Assembly: GCA_033239525.1 (NCBI GenBank)
Contig: BSYO01000014.1
Coordinates: forward strand, 4,072,536-4,136,535
Origin: Nepenthes gracilis
Taxonomy: Eukaryota; Streptophyta; Magnoliopsida; Caryophyllales; Nepenthaceae
Reading direction: 5' to 3'
Length of the DNA stretch: 64,000 nt
The translations under genes were made by a program, and so were the position numbers. Numbering within the stretch: position 1 is the stretch's first letter; each line of letters opens with the position of its first letter. Of this stretch, positions 24,367 through 36,030 are shown in pieces. Under the pieces are notes generated by a model, which saw only the letters and a list, made by a program, of their open reading frames with translations, ran no database searches and had not been told where the DNA came from.

Positions 24367-25791
24367 ATTATGTTTGCATTGCTCCTTAGAATAAAATAGT
24401 TCACATCCCAGAATAAAAAAAGTACCCTCTTATGGAAAATAATCTACTCTAGCATGATAATTAGCTAACTAATTCATACCTAAAATTATATCAAAATCAT
24501 ATATATCTAACAAAATCAAATCTACTACAAACTTCAAGCCATTAACCCAAATAGTGTACCTAGGGGACACAATATCCGCGATCAAAGATGATCCCATAAG
24601 TGTTGATACTATCAATGAAAAATCTATAATCCTCAAAGGTGAGAATAAATAACAGACAAATTTAAAACACATGAATGAATGCATTGACCCTAAATCCAAA
24701 AACACATGAGCTGATATTTTAAAAATCGTGAGTTTACCTTCTACTACAGTGGTGATGCATCCACATCTTGGGCCATCACCATGAAAGCTTCCGAAGAACT
24801 TGACTTCCTCACCATTTGCATCAAGGGATGAGAAAATTCCTTAATCATATAACCAGACTGACTACAATTGAAGTATACTCCCAAAACCTTATATTAGGGT
24901 CTTCCTGTATGAGACTTTCTACAATAAAGGCACGCAGCCTTTGCTTATTAAGGGCCCAGCATATCTTGGAGTTCAGCTCCTTTCTTCTCCTTATTCATTG
25001 ATTTTGATCTTTTGTGGGATCTTCTCGATTCTGAACTCTGGCCTCTTCAACTATGCAACTTTTTGTTAAAAAACTTCTCCATTTTCAATTCTTGCTCAAA
25101 TAGAAGATCTGGATCCAACACTTCTCCATATGTTCTCAGCTTCAACATCACAAACTGTTTTTGAATAACATCATTCAAACATTGTAAAAATTTTCTCGCC
25201 TTTCTGGCCTCATCAGTGAACTTAGCATTGTATTCTTCCACAATCCGATTTTCTTACTGTAGACAGGCGAATTCATCTTCCTTCTACTCCCTTGGGCTCA
25301 TTGGGAAATATATATCTATGAAAGCCTCTACAAACAAGTCCCAGGATATCTACTCGTTCTTTAATCTATAGCTTGCTTTCTCACTGACCACCAATGGTTT
25401 GCCTCTTGTTCCAACTTATAAGAGGTAAATACAACCTTGTCCTCCTCCAGACAACAAATTACTTCAAAAACCTTCCCGATCCATTAAATCCAAATCTCAA
25501 CTTTAGGAGAGTTTGGATCGCCATAAATTCTAACACCCTCTCATTTCTGAATCGATCATATACAGTTACTGTTGGGTTAAATGTTGGCGGCTTTAAGTTC
25601 TAAGATCCTTGAGCAATAGACTCCATCACGCTAGCCAGCTTTACCACAATGGCCAAATATTCCTCTTCTCAATCAGGACGAGAGCTTAGTCCAATATTGC
25701 CTTCTTATCCTGAAGACATCTTTCAATCATATCACAAATAATTAACTAAATTAGATCCTTAAACCAAATAAGACAATCTCCTTACGACTTA
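24367..25791 (-). pseudogene. element B gag and protease
   Basis: Protease is at 24,469-24,705: MFLDLGSMHSFMCFKFVCYL (active enzymes have the aspartate in D(S/T)GA.HSF; here DLGSMHSF), then VNGLKFVVDLILLDIYDFDI. Gag is at 25,047-25,241 (MEEYNAKFTDEARKARKFLQ, then LMFE-like helices) and continues to about 25,700 in broken frames. The order gag-protease-RT-RNase H-integrase is the Ty3/gypsy order. A degraded zinc knuckle should lie around 24,820-24,950. Gag would normally form the particle and protease cleave the polyprotein; neither can work here. Confidence 0.7.
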
Positions 25792-25802
25792 CCTGATATC
25801 AC
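25792..25802 (-). other. element B primer-binding site
   Basis: The minus strand reads tgatatcagg, a decayed form of the TGGTATCAGA site that pairs with the 3' end of initiator tRNA-Met. It lies 7 bp from the LTR edge at 25,810, at the correct end for a minus-strand element. Confidence 0.6.
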
Positions 25803-25809
25803 TTTACCC

Positions 25810-27850
25810 TGTTATGTCCTAATATCCAATTGTCTTATAGTAATTAATGAGATTATTTTATTAATAAATAATAAGTCTAAATTACTGAAGGACATGAGTT
25901 TTATGTCTATATCATAATCAACCTAACGGAATAAATATATTAAAGTAAACCACTGGACCAGAGCGATACCATACCCGAAAATGGTTTTGAAAAATTGACT
26001 ATACCAGAACATCAAAATATACGTAAGGAGATACAACTAAACAATATAAATCATAGTTAACACATCCATGATAACATATTATATTTTATACAAAATTATT
26101 GTTTGAGTAGCATAAACATTAAACTACTGTTCAAAAAATAAATATAATATTAGATAACCAACATTTTTAACCCTAATCTCTTTGGATGTCTCTTTCTTTA
26201 GTCATACTCATCCTGCAAGGTCTAAACCACTAATCTGAAGAGGGTTAGCAAAAAATAAAAATAAGAGTGAGTAAAATACTCAATAAGGTATATAAATTTA
26301 CATAAGTAAACATACTCTTTTTGTTAAATCACAAAGAACAATAAAGCAAATTTAATAAAATGTTATGAATTTTCCATGACAAATGTATGTAACTTTTTAA
26401 ATATTCTTTTTATATTCTTATTCAAATTATTCCATGAAATCCATGCTCAATTGTGAATATTCTTAGGGATCAATGGCCAATAGGGCATTACCAACTAAAG
26501 GAACGAATAATTGAAGCCCAGGTTATATTTCTTTTCATACAATCAAAGGCCTTACGTTACTATTCCAGACTCATAGGTGGACCACCATACATATAACCTT
26601 ATAGACGGGGCCAAATGTCACTTTCACCAACGTATGATAGATTCAAACCTCGATCATCACTATAATATGCTAAGACATTGTATAATATATTACCGCTGAA
26701 CTTATTATAATAATCCATTATTTCAACCAATAAAAATTCTATATAATTCTTTATAATTTTTATATTTTCTCAATTTAGATAAAATATTTTTAGTTTTTTA
26801 ACAAATTATAGAGTTTTTTTCTCAAATTCCTTCGATTTCTTATCATGCATTGTATAAAATCAGTGTAGGAACTTAAATATGTAAATTTTAAAGCACATAA
26901 AAGCTACATTTTAGAATTTACAACGTATGGGTTGTTTTAAATAAATTGTAAAAACATTTAGTAACCTTTTTCTTACATTGTATACATGCAGAAAAAATTT
27001 TAAAAATTTTTGAAACACACAAGATAAATTTAAATATGTAGGAATACATTAGACATGTAGGAAATTCTATACAAATTTAAAATATATAAGAGTCACTTAA
27101 TCAAGATTTCAACACATGTCTGAAAGAAAATTGTAGAAATTAGCTAAATAATATAATGTACATGAATTTATACATGAATTTCATGCAATGTTATAGAAAA
27201 ATCAGAAGGATATTATAAGCATATGAAATATATACAATCTGGTTACGAAAACATAACATGGATGAATATTTGGAACAATAAATGCTCAATGAGGTGAGAA
27301 AAAAATAGCAATAAAAGAAAAAAGATTTGGAATGCACTTACCTTAAATTTAAATTATCAAAAATTTTACATGAGATCACTTTAGCTTCGTCTCTCTCTTT
27401 CTCTCTCTTCACCTCTTCTCCTTCTCTCTCCTCTCTTAAAATCTTGTAAACAATGATAAAAAATCATCCGGACATAATATATATGTAGTAAAATGGTACT
27501 CAAACGCGTATCAAGTACCACAACCAAACATGGTGGCGTATGAGTGTTACCTCAGGCACGCATCAAATGCATACACTGTCTCAATACTTTCACACATCCC
27601 TCGGGCATGCATCGAGCGTGGGATAATTGGAAAATGCGCTTATACTCCTATTCAAATGACAATCAAACTCAACCTCCCTACCCAAAATACATATGGGTGC
27701 ATGTTGAGTGTAGGTTAAGTATCCATCAACTCATATAAACTCAGCCCAAAATTAACTTTTGACCCAAATTTCTTCCTCCATTGACCTCAACTTTAATTAT
27801 CTCAACTTGATTAATAATTATTAAAATAAAATTTGAACTTAAACCTTATA
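25810..27850 (-). mobile_element. element B, 5' LTR
   Basis: It starts TGTTATGTCC (diverged from TGTCACATCC in the partner) and ends CCTTATA, where the partner has CTTACA, so the terminal CA has become TA, a likely C-to-T change. It is 2,041 bp against 2,010 bp for the 3' LTR. The A LTR resumes right after the 5-bp duplication at 27,851-27,855. Confidence 0.8.
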
Positions 27851-27855
27851 CTTTT

Positions 27856-28306
27856 CTCTCATTCTCTCTCTTCTATTCTTCTCATTCTCTCTCTTCTCTC
27901 AAAATCTAGCAGAAAATGATTTAAAATTAGTTCGATATGACTTATATAATTGACTGGCGTACATGTGCTCATCAGGTGCACATCGGGTGCCGTAGCCAAA
28001 CATTGTGGCACATAAGCGTCATATTCGGTGTGAGCATTTTACCATAGTGTGCTCGAGCATCCCTCGGGCATGCATCGAACATAAGAAATCTACCAAACGT
28101 GCTTGAGCTCCATTCAGACATCTATCAGGTGCAACCTCACTGCCTAAAACACACAGGTACATGCATCGAGTGCCAATCAAGCATTCTTCAACTTAATGTG
28201 ATCCAGTTCAAAGTTGATCTTGATCCAATTTTCTTTTTTTGACATCAGCTTTATTGAACTTAGTTAATCATAATTAAAATTAAAATTTTGAAACTCGTAC
28301 CTTATA
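27856..28306 (-). mobile_element. element A, 3' LTR (second part)
   Basis: It matches 56,465-56,925 and completes the LTR broken at 16,169. It includes the GC-rich motif gtgctcgagcat at 28,050. The end is CCTTATA against CCTTACA in the 5' LTR. A minus-strand polypurine tract (ggaggggagaaa) follows at 28,307-28,320. Confidence 0.8.
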
Positions 28307-29501
28307 TTTCTCCCCTCCTAAAAATTTTTTTCCCTCAAAATTTAATGTAACTCATTGAAGAAATAAATGTAGAGATTTCTCCCGAATCTCGTCCTCTCGT
28401 TTCCATGTGTCCTCTTCATAAGAGTAATTTCTTCACAAGACCTTTACTAATGAGATTACTTTCATCTAAAGGACTTGATATCTTTTCCTCAAAATTTGAA
28501 CTGGTTCCTCAATATATGTCAATCGTTCATTTATTTTTAACGGTTCATATTTGATAATATACAAGGGATCGTGAACATGCTTTTGAAGTATTGACACATG
28601 GAATATATTGTAAACATCTGCCAAACTCGGACGTAGAGTCAATTTTATATGCTACTTCACCAATCTTTTCTAGAATCTCAAATAGTCTTATAAATATTGG
28701 CTTCAGTTTACCCTCAATCCCAAAGGAGAAATCCCCTTTGATGGAGATATCTTTAGAAATGTGTGATGTTTGATGTCAAAACTTAACTCCTATCTCCTCC
28801 AATCCACATAGTTTTTCTGTCAACTTTGGGAGACCTTCAATCAATCGTGGATCAAACGAATATTTTTAGATGTCTCTTGAATAACTTCCGATCCCAAAAG
28901 TTTTCTATATTCGGTCTCCTCCCAATGAATTGAGAAATGATATTTTTTGCCATAGAAAACTTGAATGGGGCTATACCGATACTTTTTAAATAGCTATTAT
29001 TGTATTCAAATTTGGCTAATAACAAATAGTTTTCCCAATTACCTTTCATTCTTAAGATTGAAACTCTCAATATGTTCTCTAAAATTCAAATCGTTCACTC
29101 AGACTATCCATCCTTTTGGGGATGATAAGTTGTGTTGAACTTCAGATTGGTCCCCAACTCTTGATACACACTTTTTTTAAATTTTAAGACAAACCTTGGA
29201 TTTTGATCGAACACAATGGATGCTAGCACTCTGTGAAGTTTGAGTACCTCATTAATATATAATCTCGCTAATCGATCTCTAGAAAATGTCATCCCAATGG
29301 CAATGGTGTGAGCCGATTTAGTGAGCTGATCTATAATCACCCAAATAGAATCATGAATTTTCAGTATTCTTTGTCAACCCATTATGAAATCCATCATTAT
29401 ATCTTCCCACTTCTAGTTGGGGATTTGTAAAGTGTGTAAGAGATTAGGTGGCTTCTTGTGCTTAGCTTTTAGTTGTTAAGATATCAAACATCTTCCCACA
29501 T
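28307..29501 (-). pseudogene. element A integrase core and C-terminal part
   Basis: 29,104-29,340 minus reads MIIDQLTKSAHTIAIGMTFS (core start with the first catalytic aspartate), then VLASIVFDQNPRF (second aspartate) and NTTYHPQKDG. 28,852-29,070 reads KGNWENYLLLAKF, YNNSYLKSIGIAPF, the end of the core. The C-terminal domain (28,370-28,800) is readable only in pieces. Compared with B it has the same gene order with different damage. E interrupts it at 29,502; the N-terminal zinc-binding part is at 48,183-48,441. Confidence 0.8.
29497..29501. repeat. left target duplication of E
   Basis: cacat here against cacag at 48,183-48,187, four of five matching. This supports E as one insertion later split by F, G and H. 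Confidence 0.6.
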
Positions 29502-29862
29502 TGTGATATACCGATTTTTGAATATCATAATTACGGTAATTAAGTTAATATAGCTAAGATTAGGTTTAATCTATGTAAAAAATTAAGTTCAGAGGTGGTG
29601 GGAGGTCCCAACTTGGGGCGTCTCAGGCGGAGCCATGGGTGCCCAAAGCAGCAGCGCAGTGCCTGCCAAGCGCTCGAGCACCCAGGGCAGGCATTGATTT
29701 GTGAGAAGCCATGCTCGCTAGGCGCCAACTGGTGCTCCACTACCGACCTGCGGTATAAGAGCTCATCGCTCTTTTCCACGTCATTCACTCGGGGGGAAAG
29801 GGAGAGAGAGGAGAGAGGAAGCACGAAGAGGAAAAGATAGAATGAGGTATCTGAGGTTCCCA
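29502..29862 (+). mobile_element. E, left part (D-family LTR)
   Basis: It starts TGTGATATACCGATTTTTG and aligns with the first 240 or so bases of D: CCGATTTTTGAATATC, a GC-rich segment with CTCGAGC (29,673-29,679), a TATA-like tataag (29,753-29,758) and a GA-rich leader. The rest of the LTR is displaced to 46,763-48,182. About 470 bp of the D equivalent (roughly 21,215-21,690) is missing between the two parts. Confidence 0.75.
29819..29835. repeat. 17-bp repeat flanking F, copy 1
   Basis: aagcacgaagaggaaaa occurs here and exactly again at 31,358-31,374, either side of the F fragment. It is too long for an LTR target duplication. Both copies lie in GA-rich leaders and could have guided a recombination that joined F to a truncated G LTR. 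Confidence 0.7.
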
Positions 29863-31330
29863 TGTAACGACCCGAGTTTTAGAATATCGTAATTGGGAGG
29901 TAATTAAGTTAAAATAGGTAAATTGTGGTTAAAAGGTACGGGAGGAATCGGATTGAAAAGCTTAAAGAACCAAAATTAGTAAATCGGGAACCAAAATTGT
30001 AAGCTGTAAAATGTTAATTCATAGATAAGATTTTGGGTTATAAATTGTAATAATTATGACTTATTGAGGTTATATAATCAAAAATAAGGTCCAAGGATGT
30101 GAAAGATTAGGTTAGAATGGTCAAAACGGGTCCCGAACGGCAATAACGCGAAGTAGGCTTGTTGCGGGCCTGACCAGCACCCTCCGTGGGATCAAGCCCA
30201 TGGAGAGCACAGAATCTAGATTAGCTGTGCTCACCGTGCACTCGCCACGTGCTCGAGCTAGCCTAGGCAGTAAGGCTGCGCTCGCCGCGCCCTTGCTACA
30301 CGCTCAAGCGCCAAGCCATTTTAAAGCCCCGTGTTGTTTCACAATTTTTATTTTCTCACGTAACCAAACCCTTTTAGAGAGAGAGAGGGCGACGAATAAG
30401 AGAGAAAAAGGAGGAGATCGAGGCCGTAGAGTCCGAATCCGGCTTCAAGCTAGTTGGAGAAATCGTAGAGCACATTGAGGCAAGTACATCTATACCATTT
30501 TTCTTCTGTTTCTGTTGATTTTCATCCGATCCCCTTCGGGTATTTTGTCCTGATACCCGACCCTATGTATATCATTGTGATGCCCATAGTCTAATTATGT
30601 ATATATGTGAAATTCGTCGTCTGATTCAATGTTTCCGCACCGTTATGCACATCCGAAACCCTCACCCACGTGCGTATACTGTTCATGCGCGATTGGGTGG
30701 ATTCCGGCCTCCGATTTTTGGGGCTTTTGCATGAATTAGGATTTGAATATGATTACCCATATCCTCCATAAGTTAATTCATCGATTGGGTACCCGATTTG
30801 GTGGAATTATGTGAAATTCCGTTCGTGAAACCTTAACCCTACGCCCGGGTGGTTTCGGGCTTTGATTTTTGGGGCTTTTGATTTATTTGGGACTAGATTA
30901 TGATTATACATAGCTTGGGTAAGTTGATTTATCGATTGGATATCCGAAATTGTCGAATTTGGTGAAAATTCGTTCGCGAAGCCCTTGACCCGTGCCCGAA
31001 CACCGTTTGAGCTTTTATTTGAAGTTAAATGTATAAATCAACTTGGGATTATAGTTACCCATGCCTTGGGTTCGATAAATTACCTGTTGGATGTCTGAAA
31101 TTTTGAGAATTAATCGATTTGTGTGAATGTGTACCATTTACATGCACTGTTCACGGGTGCTGTTCACCCAAGAATTTCGGACGATATTTTGTATAATGTT
31201 TTCACGTTTAAATCCCGATTAAGTGATATGTATTTGTGTAAATTTAATTGTTCAATTTAAAAGTTTTGGTATGTCCATTTTTGAAGGAATTCGTATTCGA
31301 AAGCTCTTCAAGTTAATCTACTTCTTCCGG
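29863..31330 (+). mobile_element. F, truncated gypsy LTR
   Basis: It starts TGTAACGACCCGAG and is related to D and E (ttagaatatcgtaattggg). In order it holds a GC-rich segment with CTCGAGC (30,252-30,258), ttttaaag, a GA-rich leader (30,375-30,425) and attgaggcaagtac (30,473-30,486) with a GC-type donor-like AG|GCAAGT, then T-rich sequence. The D-like region with ggaattcg/gaagctctt is the last recognisable part; the LTR end (..GTCACA) is absent. F is therefore cut short at about 31,330, where GA-rich sequence leads into G. Confidence 0.65.
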
Positions 31331-32453
31331 AGAGAGAGAAAGCTGAGGTATGACAATAAGCACGAAGAGGAAAAAAGGGGGAGAAAGAAAAGAAAAGGAA
31401 GAATAAGAAAGGGAAGAAGAGGGAAAGAGGAACGCGCGGCAGGATCCAGACTCAAAGGGAGATTTTGGCAAACCCTAAACCGGCTCCTTCTTCTTATTTA
31501 ATGGGGTAGTAGGGTTAGGAAAGAAGAGGAGAAACCTCAGAGAACGAACCGGAGAGAGTGGAACACAAAACCGAAACCGTCGCCGCCGATCACCAAATCA
31601 ATGCAAGTAAAATTCTCTATCACAAAATTAATCTTTCCTTTATTCTTGTTAATGCCTAATTATTTGATTTCATAACCAATTTGGTGGGTAATGGGTGAAA
31701 TCGAGGGTACAGAGTTGTGGGGAAACCGAACTCAGAGCTTCGACTCGGTGAAGGATTCGACGGCTCTTTTGAATCAATGATATATTTGGGCTTTGTAAAT
31801 TATCTAATTGAACCATGAAGTAACAATTTTGTATATTGTACCCCGATTTTTGGGGATTTTGGTATCGTTGTGGAAACAGAGCTACTTTTTCCCATTTTTC
31901 TAGATTGGTTTAGAGACCGACGATGGCCAGAGAACTTGGACCCGTTAGTTGCAAATAAATCCTTCACTTTTTATTCTTAGATGTTAATTGTATGCCTTCA
32001 TGTGGTGATTTCTGCTAATCTTTCCAATTTAGTGGTGAATCGGGAATTGGGGGAAAAACAGAGTAACACCTCTGGACGATGGAGACGGAACTGTTTCAGG
32101 GGCTTAGGCTGAATTGGAACGTAATAACTAATGAACTTATGCTATGAAATCTAATGATTTCCTTGTGAATGATGAGAAATTTGAGCTTCTCTCATCGTCC
32201 ATGATATTGGCATACAGCCGAGAGTACAGAGTGTCTAGCTCTGAGGTTCAAGTTCTGTAATGGAGGTGGTGGGGAGTTGAGCGGCAACTTGGGTGGGAGT
32301 GCGTGGGCGATTGCCGCTGAGGGTGCACTGTGTGCGTGCATGAAGGAAGCAGTTGTGCTATGCATGAGCTACTAGTAGCGTCGCTGCCGTGTGTGTGTGT
32401 AGGTGGGGGCACGTATGTACGTGTATATGGGTACATATGCATACGGTTACAGC

Positions 32454-32461
<8 letters not shown>

Positions 32462-32491
<30 letters not shown>
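32462..32491. repeat. TA microsatellite
   Basis: (TA)15 in the G 5' LTR. The equivalent position in the 3' LTR (about 45,171-45,212) has TA runs interrupted by gaaaga. Confidence 0.95.
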
Positions 32492-32494
<3 letters not shown>

Positions 32495-32845
32495 ATGAAT
32501 AATTATGGTCGTATATATTTAGGAGGTATACATATAAATATATATGGAATGGTATATTATAAGTATATTGATTTATACTAGTGGTAGAATATGTTATATG
32601 GAATTATGCATGAGTGTGATATGCTAGAAATGCTAATAATCGGTTACGTGATTATTCCTGTGTCTCATTAATAAAATCCGGTAAAAATATTCTTTGTGTC
32701 AACCTTGATGGCATGCGTATAACTTTTTGGCACTCTATAGATAAGTAAATGAGAGTGTACGAAGACTCTACGTTATCCGAACGAATGGGAGTTCGTGGGA
32801 CCTTAGAGTAGTTTATACTTTTTCAATATCGATTCCATTCTAGAG

Positions 32846-33447
32846 GTTGAAATCATTGATATTGAGGAGGAATGTTTTTAACCTAGTGACCATCGTAGAA
32901 AATAATCTCTGAAATATATTTGGTAAGGGCTATCACGGATGGTATGGCATGTTATTGATACAGCCTCTGGGATGATTGTAGGGGTAGTTGATAACATGGA
33001 TATCGTCGTTGCACTTACCTAGCTATTGGGGGAGTAAATATGCGGCCTTTGGTTCACTATGGTAGAATAAGGTCTAACAAGATTTTATTATCTCATACAG
33101 TTGTGACCTTAAATTGGGCGAATAATAATTCTTGTTATCTTATACAATTGATTAAGGTCATTGATATTAAGGAGGGATACTTATAACCATGTGACCATCG
33201 TAAGAGATGATATCTCGGATATTATTTGGCGAGAAGTATCATAGATGGTATGACATGCTATGAGTGCAACCTCTGTGAGAACTATAGGGGTAGTTAATAC
33301 CATGGATAACCTCGTTGCACTTATCCAGCCATTGGAGATATCAATACGCGACCTTTGGTTCACTATGGTAGAGCAAGGTTCATGGAGATTCTTGATCATT
33401 CATACAGTTGTGACATCGTATTGAGCTGATGATCGGATTCAATGGAA
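32846..33447. repeat. ~305-bp tandem duplication in G LTR
   Basis: The two units each contain gtgaccatcgta (32,886 and 33,191), then gatatc or a variant, a ggatggtatg.catg segment, gcacttacc/tccag, cctttggttcactatggtag and atacagttgtgac. The same two-unit structure is in the other G LTR (gtgaccgtcgtag near 45,610; gtgatcattgtaag near 45,918), so the duplication predates insertion. Confidence 0.85.
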
Positions 33448-34032
33448 TTCATGTTGCTTCTTGATATCCAATTGTTCATATAGCTTTTGAGTTGTGGATA
33501 CGACATATTATTGAATCTTGGACAGTAGTTAGTACATCACCTGTTATTATTAATTTTATTCATTATTTTATCATCCGAGATACTTTATTGTACCCTTTAT
33601 TGTTGTTTGTTTTTACTTACTGGGTATTCGACTCATTTATGTGTTTTATTGGCTCTAGAGTAGACAGATTGACATCAGGATAGAAGAGATCGCGTGTATA
33701 GACTCTAGGTAGATGTAATCTCAGAGATTGAGGCTTCCAAGATAGATACTTAAGATTTTCGTTGTTCAATTACTGTTCGATTTTTATTAGATTTTCTTTG
33801 GGATGATTGATATTTTGAAAATCGATGTCATTTATTGAAGTTATTTATTACTATTATGGTATTTATTTAATGATGGATTTATGATCACTATTGATGGCGT
33901 CTAGATGATAGTGATGTGATTGAATTGAGTTCATTTAAGTTATTTGATGACTAATTGATGATTTCAAATAATTTGAGATTTTTACTTGGACGGTTCGGGT
34001 CGGGTCCGGGGACTCAAACTTGGGTGATCACA

Positions 34033-34635
34033 ACTTAATGGTATCAGAGAATTAAGGTTATGTGTGAACATTTGAGGAATTTTGGAGTTAATAATTATTG
34101 AGGATGTTAAGCAATTTAATGATATTTGAGGATATAGAGGATTATTGGTGATTTTGAGTCGTGAATTATATCATATAATGTGGGTTTAGGGTCTGGGATA
34201 TTTTGGGATCAGGAGGAAACTTATAGGCTAGAGTATTTATATAGGTAAAATTCTAAATTTTCTTGTTTTATAGGTTGATGAGACAACAAAATACAAGCAC
34301 TAGAGACTCTTGCAAAACTTATGATGGCATTCATATGGAGTAGGTTAGCTCATAGTACGAGCCTTGACTTGTGGATCTTAGACGGTGAATGCATAAACTT
34401 CTATTGTTTAGCTATTTGGAAGAAGAACACCACCAACACCTATTGTTATGAATTCCGACATCGAGCCATCATCTCTCTTAATGGATAAGTGACAAAAGAT
34501 TAGCGGATTTCTCATAACCTAGGGCTATGCATCTTGCATTGTCATGTGCCAAAGAAGAAGATGCCAACTCCGTTCGATCGGTAATAATCACAGAGTCAAG
34601 AAGAATTTCCACCATTCTCGATTTAGGAGGGTTTC
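34033..34635 (+). mobile_element. element G leader and internal start
   Basis: TGGTATCAGAGA (34,039-34,050) is a good initiator-Met primer-binding site 6 bp after the LTR end, and so fixes G as a plus-strand element. Downstream, ttttcttgttttatag and then an ATG at 34,278 begin about 20 codons (MRQQNTSTRDSCKT) before a stop. No gag domain is recognisable. H interrupts at 34,636. Confidence 0.65.
34631..34635. repeat. left target duplication of H
   Basis: gtttc here against atttc at 42,109-42,113, four of five matching. Confidence 0.7.
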
Positions 34636-34826
34636 TGTAATATCCCGAATATTTATATTTGATTTAATTTGGATTTATTAATTTTTGGGTAATTTGGGTG
34701 TGATTAAAAATTAATTAAATATCATGACAATTTTGAAAAAATATTTGAAATTATTGGGCCAACACCCAAAGTGTGCCCATTCGATCACCCTAGTATCGAT
34801 TTGAATTTCGAGATTAAAAAAATGTA

Positions 34827-34830
<4 letters not shown>

Positions 34831-34876
<46 letters not shown>
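34831..34876. repeat. TAA microsatellite
   Basis: About 15 units in the H 5' LTR. The same locus in the 3' LTR (39,983-40,003) has about seven, showing post-insertion length change. Confidence 0.95.
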
Positions 34877-35870
34877 GGGAATCAAGAAACAGAAGGGGGA
34901 AGAAGAGGGTTGGGAGAGAGAGAGTGTGTGGGAGGGTTAGGGTTTTGTTTACAGCGGCACAGATGAGCATTCGTTGGGGAAGAAGGCGGCACTAGGGTCG
35001 GCAGTGGCCAGCGATGGCCACTTGTGGAGATGGTTGACTGGTGTGACGCAGCTCTAGCGGTAGTAGCGCAGGTGATCGGCAGAGAGGAGAGAGCCGCGGG
35101 AAGGAGAAGCGGCCAAACAAAGCTCTCCGGGTTTGATTCCGAACTCGAGGTAGTTGGAGAAATTGTAGAACGGGTCTAGGCAAGTGTACCATAACCGTTT
35201 ATTTTCATTTTTACTAATTTTAGTTTATTCAAAAATCTCTCTCTTTTGAAATTTGTATATAATACCAATATTTTTCATTTTTCTCATGATATTATGAATA
35301 AATGCATGGTTATTCATATGTATTATAAACGGTATGGTCATTTTTAGTGTAAATATTGTGTATCGCATCCAAAAACCCTTCCAAGTATTGTTCATTATTG
35401 TTCACCCGACCCTAACATGGAAAATATGGAAAATAAATGTGGAGAAAAATAAAATGGAGATATGGGTACATTATATTGTGAAGTCTTTAAGCTAATTGAT
35501 GTATTTATTATATTATTGTTAGACTATGAAACGTCACTGAGGGATGAAAAGGTTGAAGAAAATGGCCTCAAGTATTACGGAATAAAAGCTTTGTTATGAA
35601 GAAGAATCTGAAATGAATATTGATGAATAAGAACAAAGATTCTAAGAAGTAAGAATTAAAGAATAAGTAAAAATAATAAGAAAATGGGACCAAGGATCAT
35701 TCAACAGGCAACCTTCTTTGGCCAGCCATGAATATCGCAATGGAAACCCGAGGACACCCTGGCCATGTATCCTAACTGCTTATGTGAAGCGGGAGATATT
35801 CCTGGCAAGTCTTAGGAAGTCACAATGGTAATCGAGGATAGCTCCATCCATAGAGTAATACGTGGTCTGA

Positions 35871-36030
35871 CGTCCTCGGGGCGTTGTACAAGGAGGAAAA
35901 GAATCAAGACCGCCGTCCTCGGGGCATTATACAAGGAGGAAAAAAATCAAGACCGCCATCCTCGGGACGTTGTACAAGGAGGAAAAGAATCAAGACCGCC
36001 GTCCTTGGGGCGTTGTACAAGGAGGAAAAG
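35871..36030. repeat. 43-bp tandem repeat, ~3.7 copies
   Basis: Units start at 35,871, 35,914, 35,957 and 36,000 and share the run cctcggggcgttgtacaagg (variants allowed) followed by aggaaaagaatcaagaccgc. The last unit is cut before its end. The 3' LTR has the same four units (40,985-41,150), so the array was in the parent element. The 43-bp period is not a multiple of three, so it is not protein-coding. Confidence 0.9.

Larger units (their letters stand above)
31358..34032 (+). mobile_element. element G, 5' LTR (5'-truncated)
   Basis: It aligns with 43,990-46,762 from the GA-rich leader to the end GGTGATCACA, but the first 540 bp of the LTR, present in the 3' copy, are missing. It includes tttaatggggtag and cggagagagtgg blocks, a TA microsatellite (32,462-32,491), a tandem duplication of about 305 bp (32,846-33,447) and a module ttactgggtattcgactc...ggctctag (33,612-33,662). 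ORFs inside it are not genes. Confidence 0.75.

Noticed and set aside
24029..24404. Overlapping Arg/Ser/Pro-rich ORFs on both strands in J
   Set aside because: They come from the G+C-rich U3 island of J; no start context, no family, and open in several frames because of base composition.
30200..30478. 92-codon plus ORF ending in SWRNRRAH
   Set aside because: It covers the F LTR U3 island and GA leader; no domain.
35871..36030. CRISPR-like array
   Set aside because: Units are contiguous 43-bp repeats without unique spacers, in a plant LTR. No CRISPR array is present in the window.
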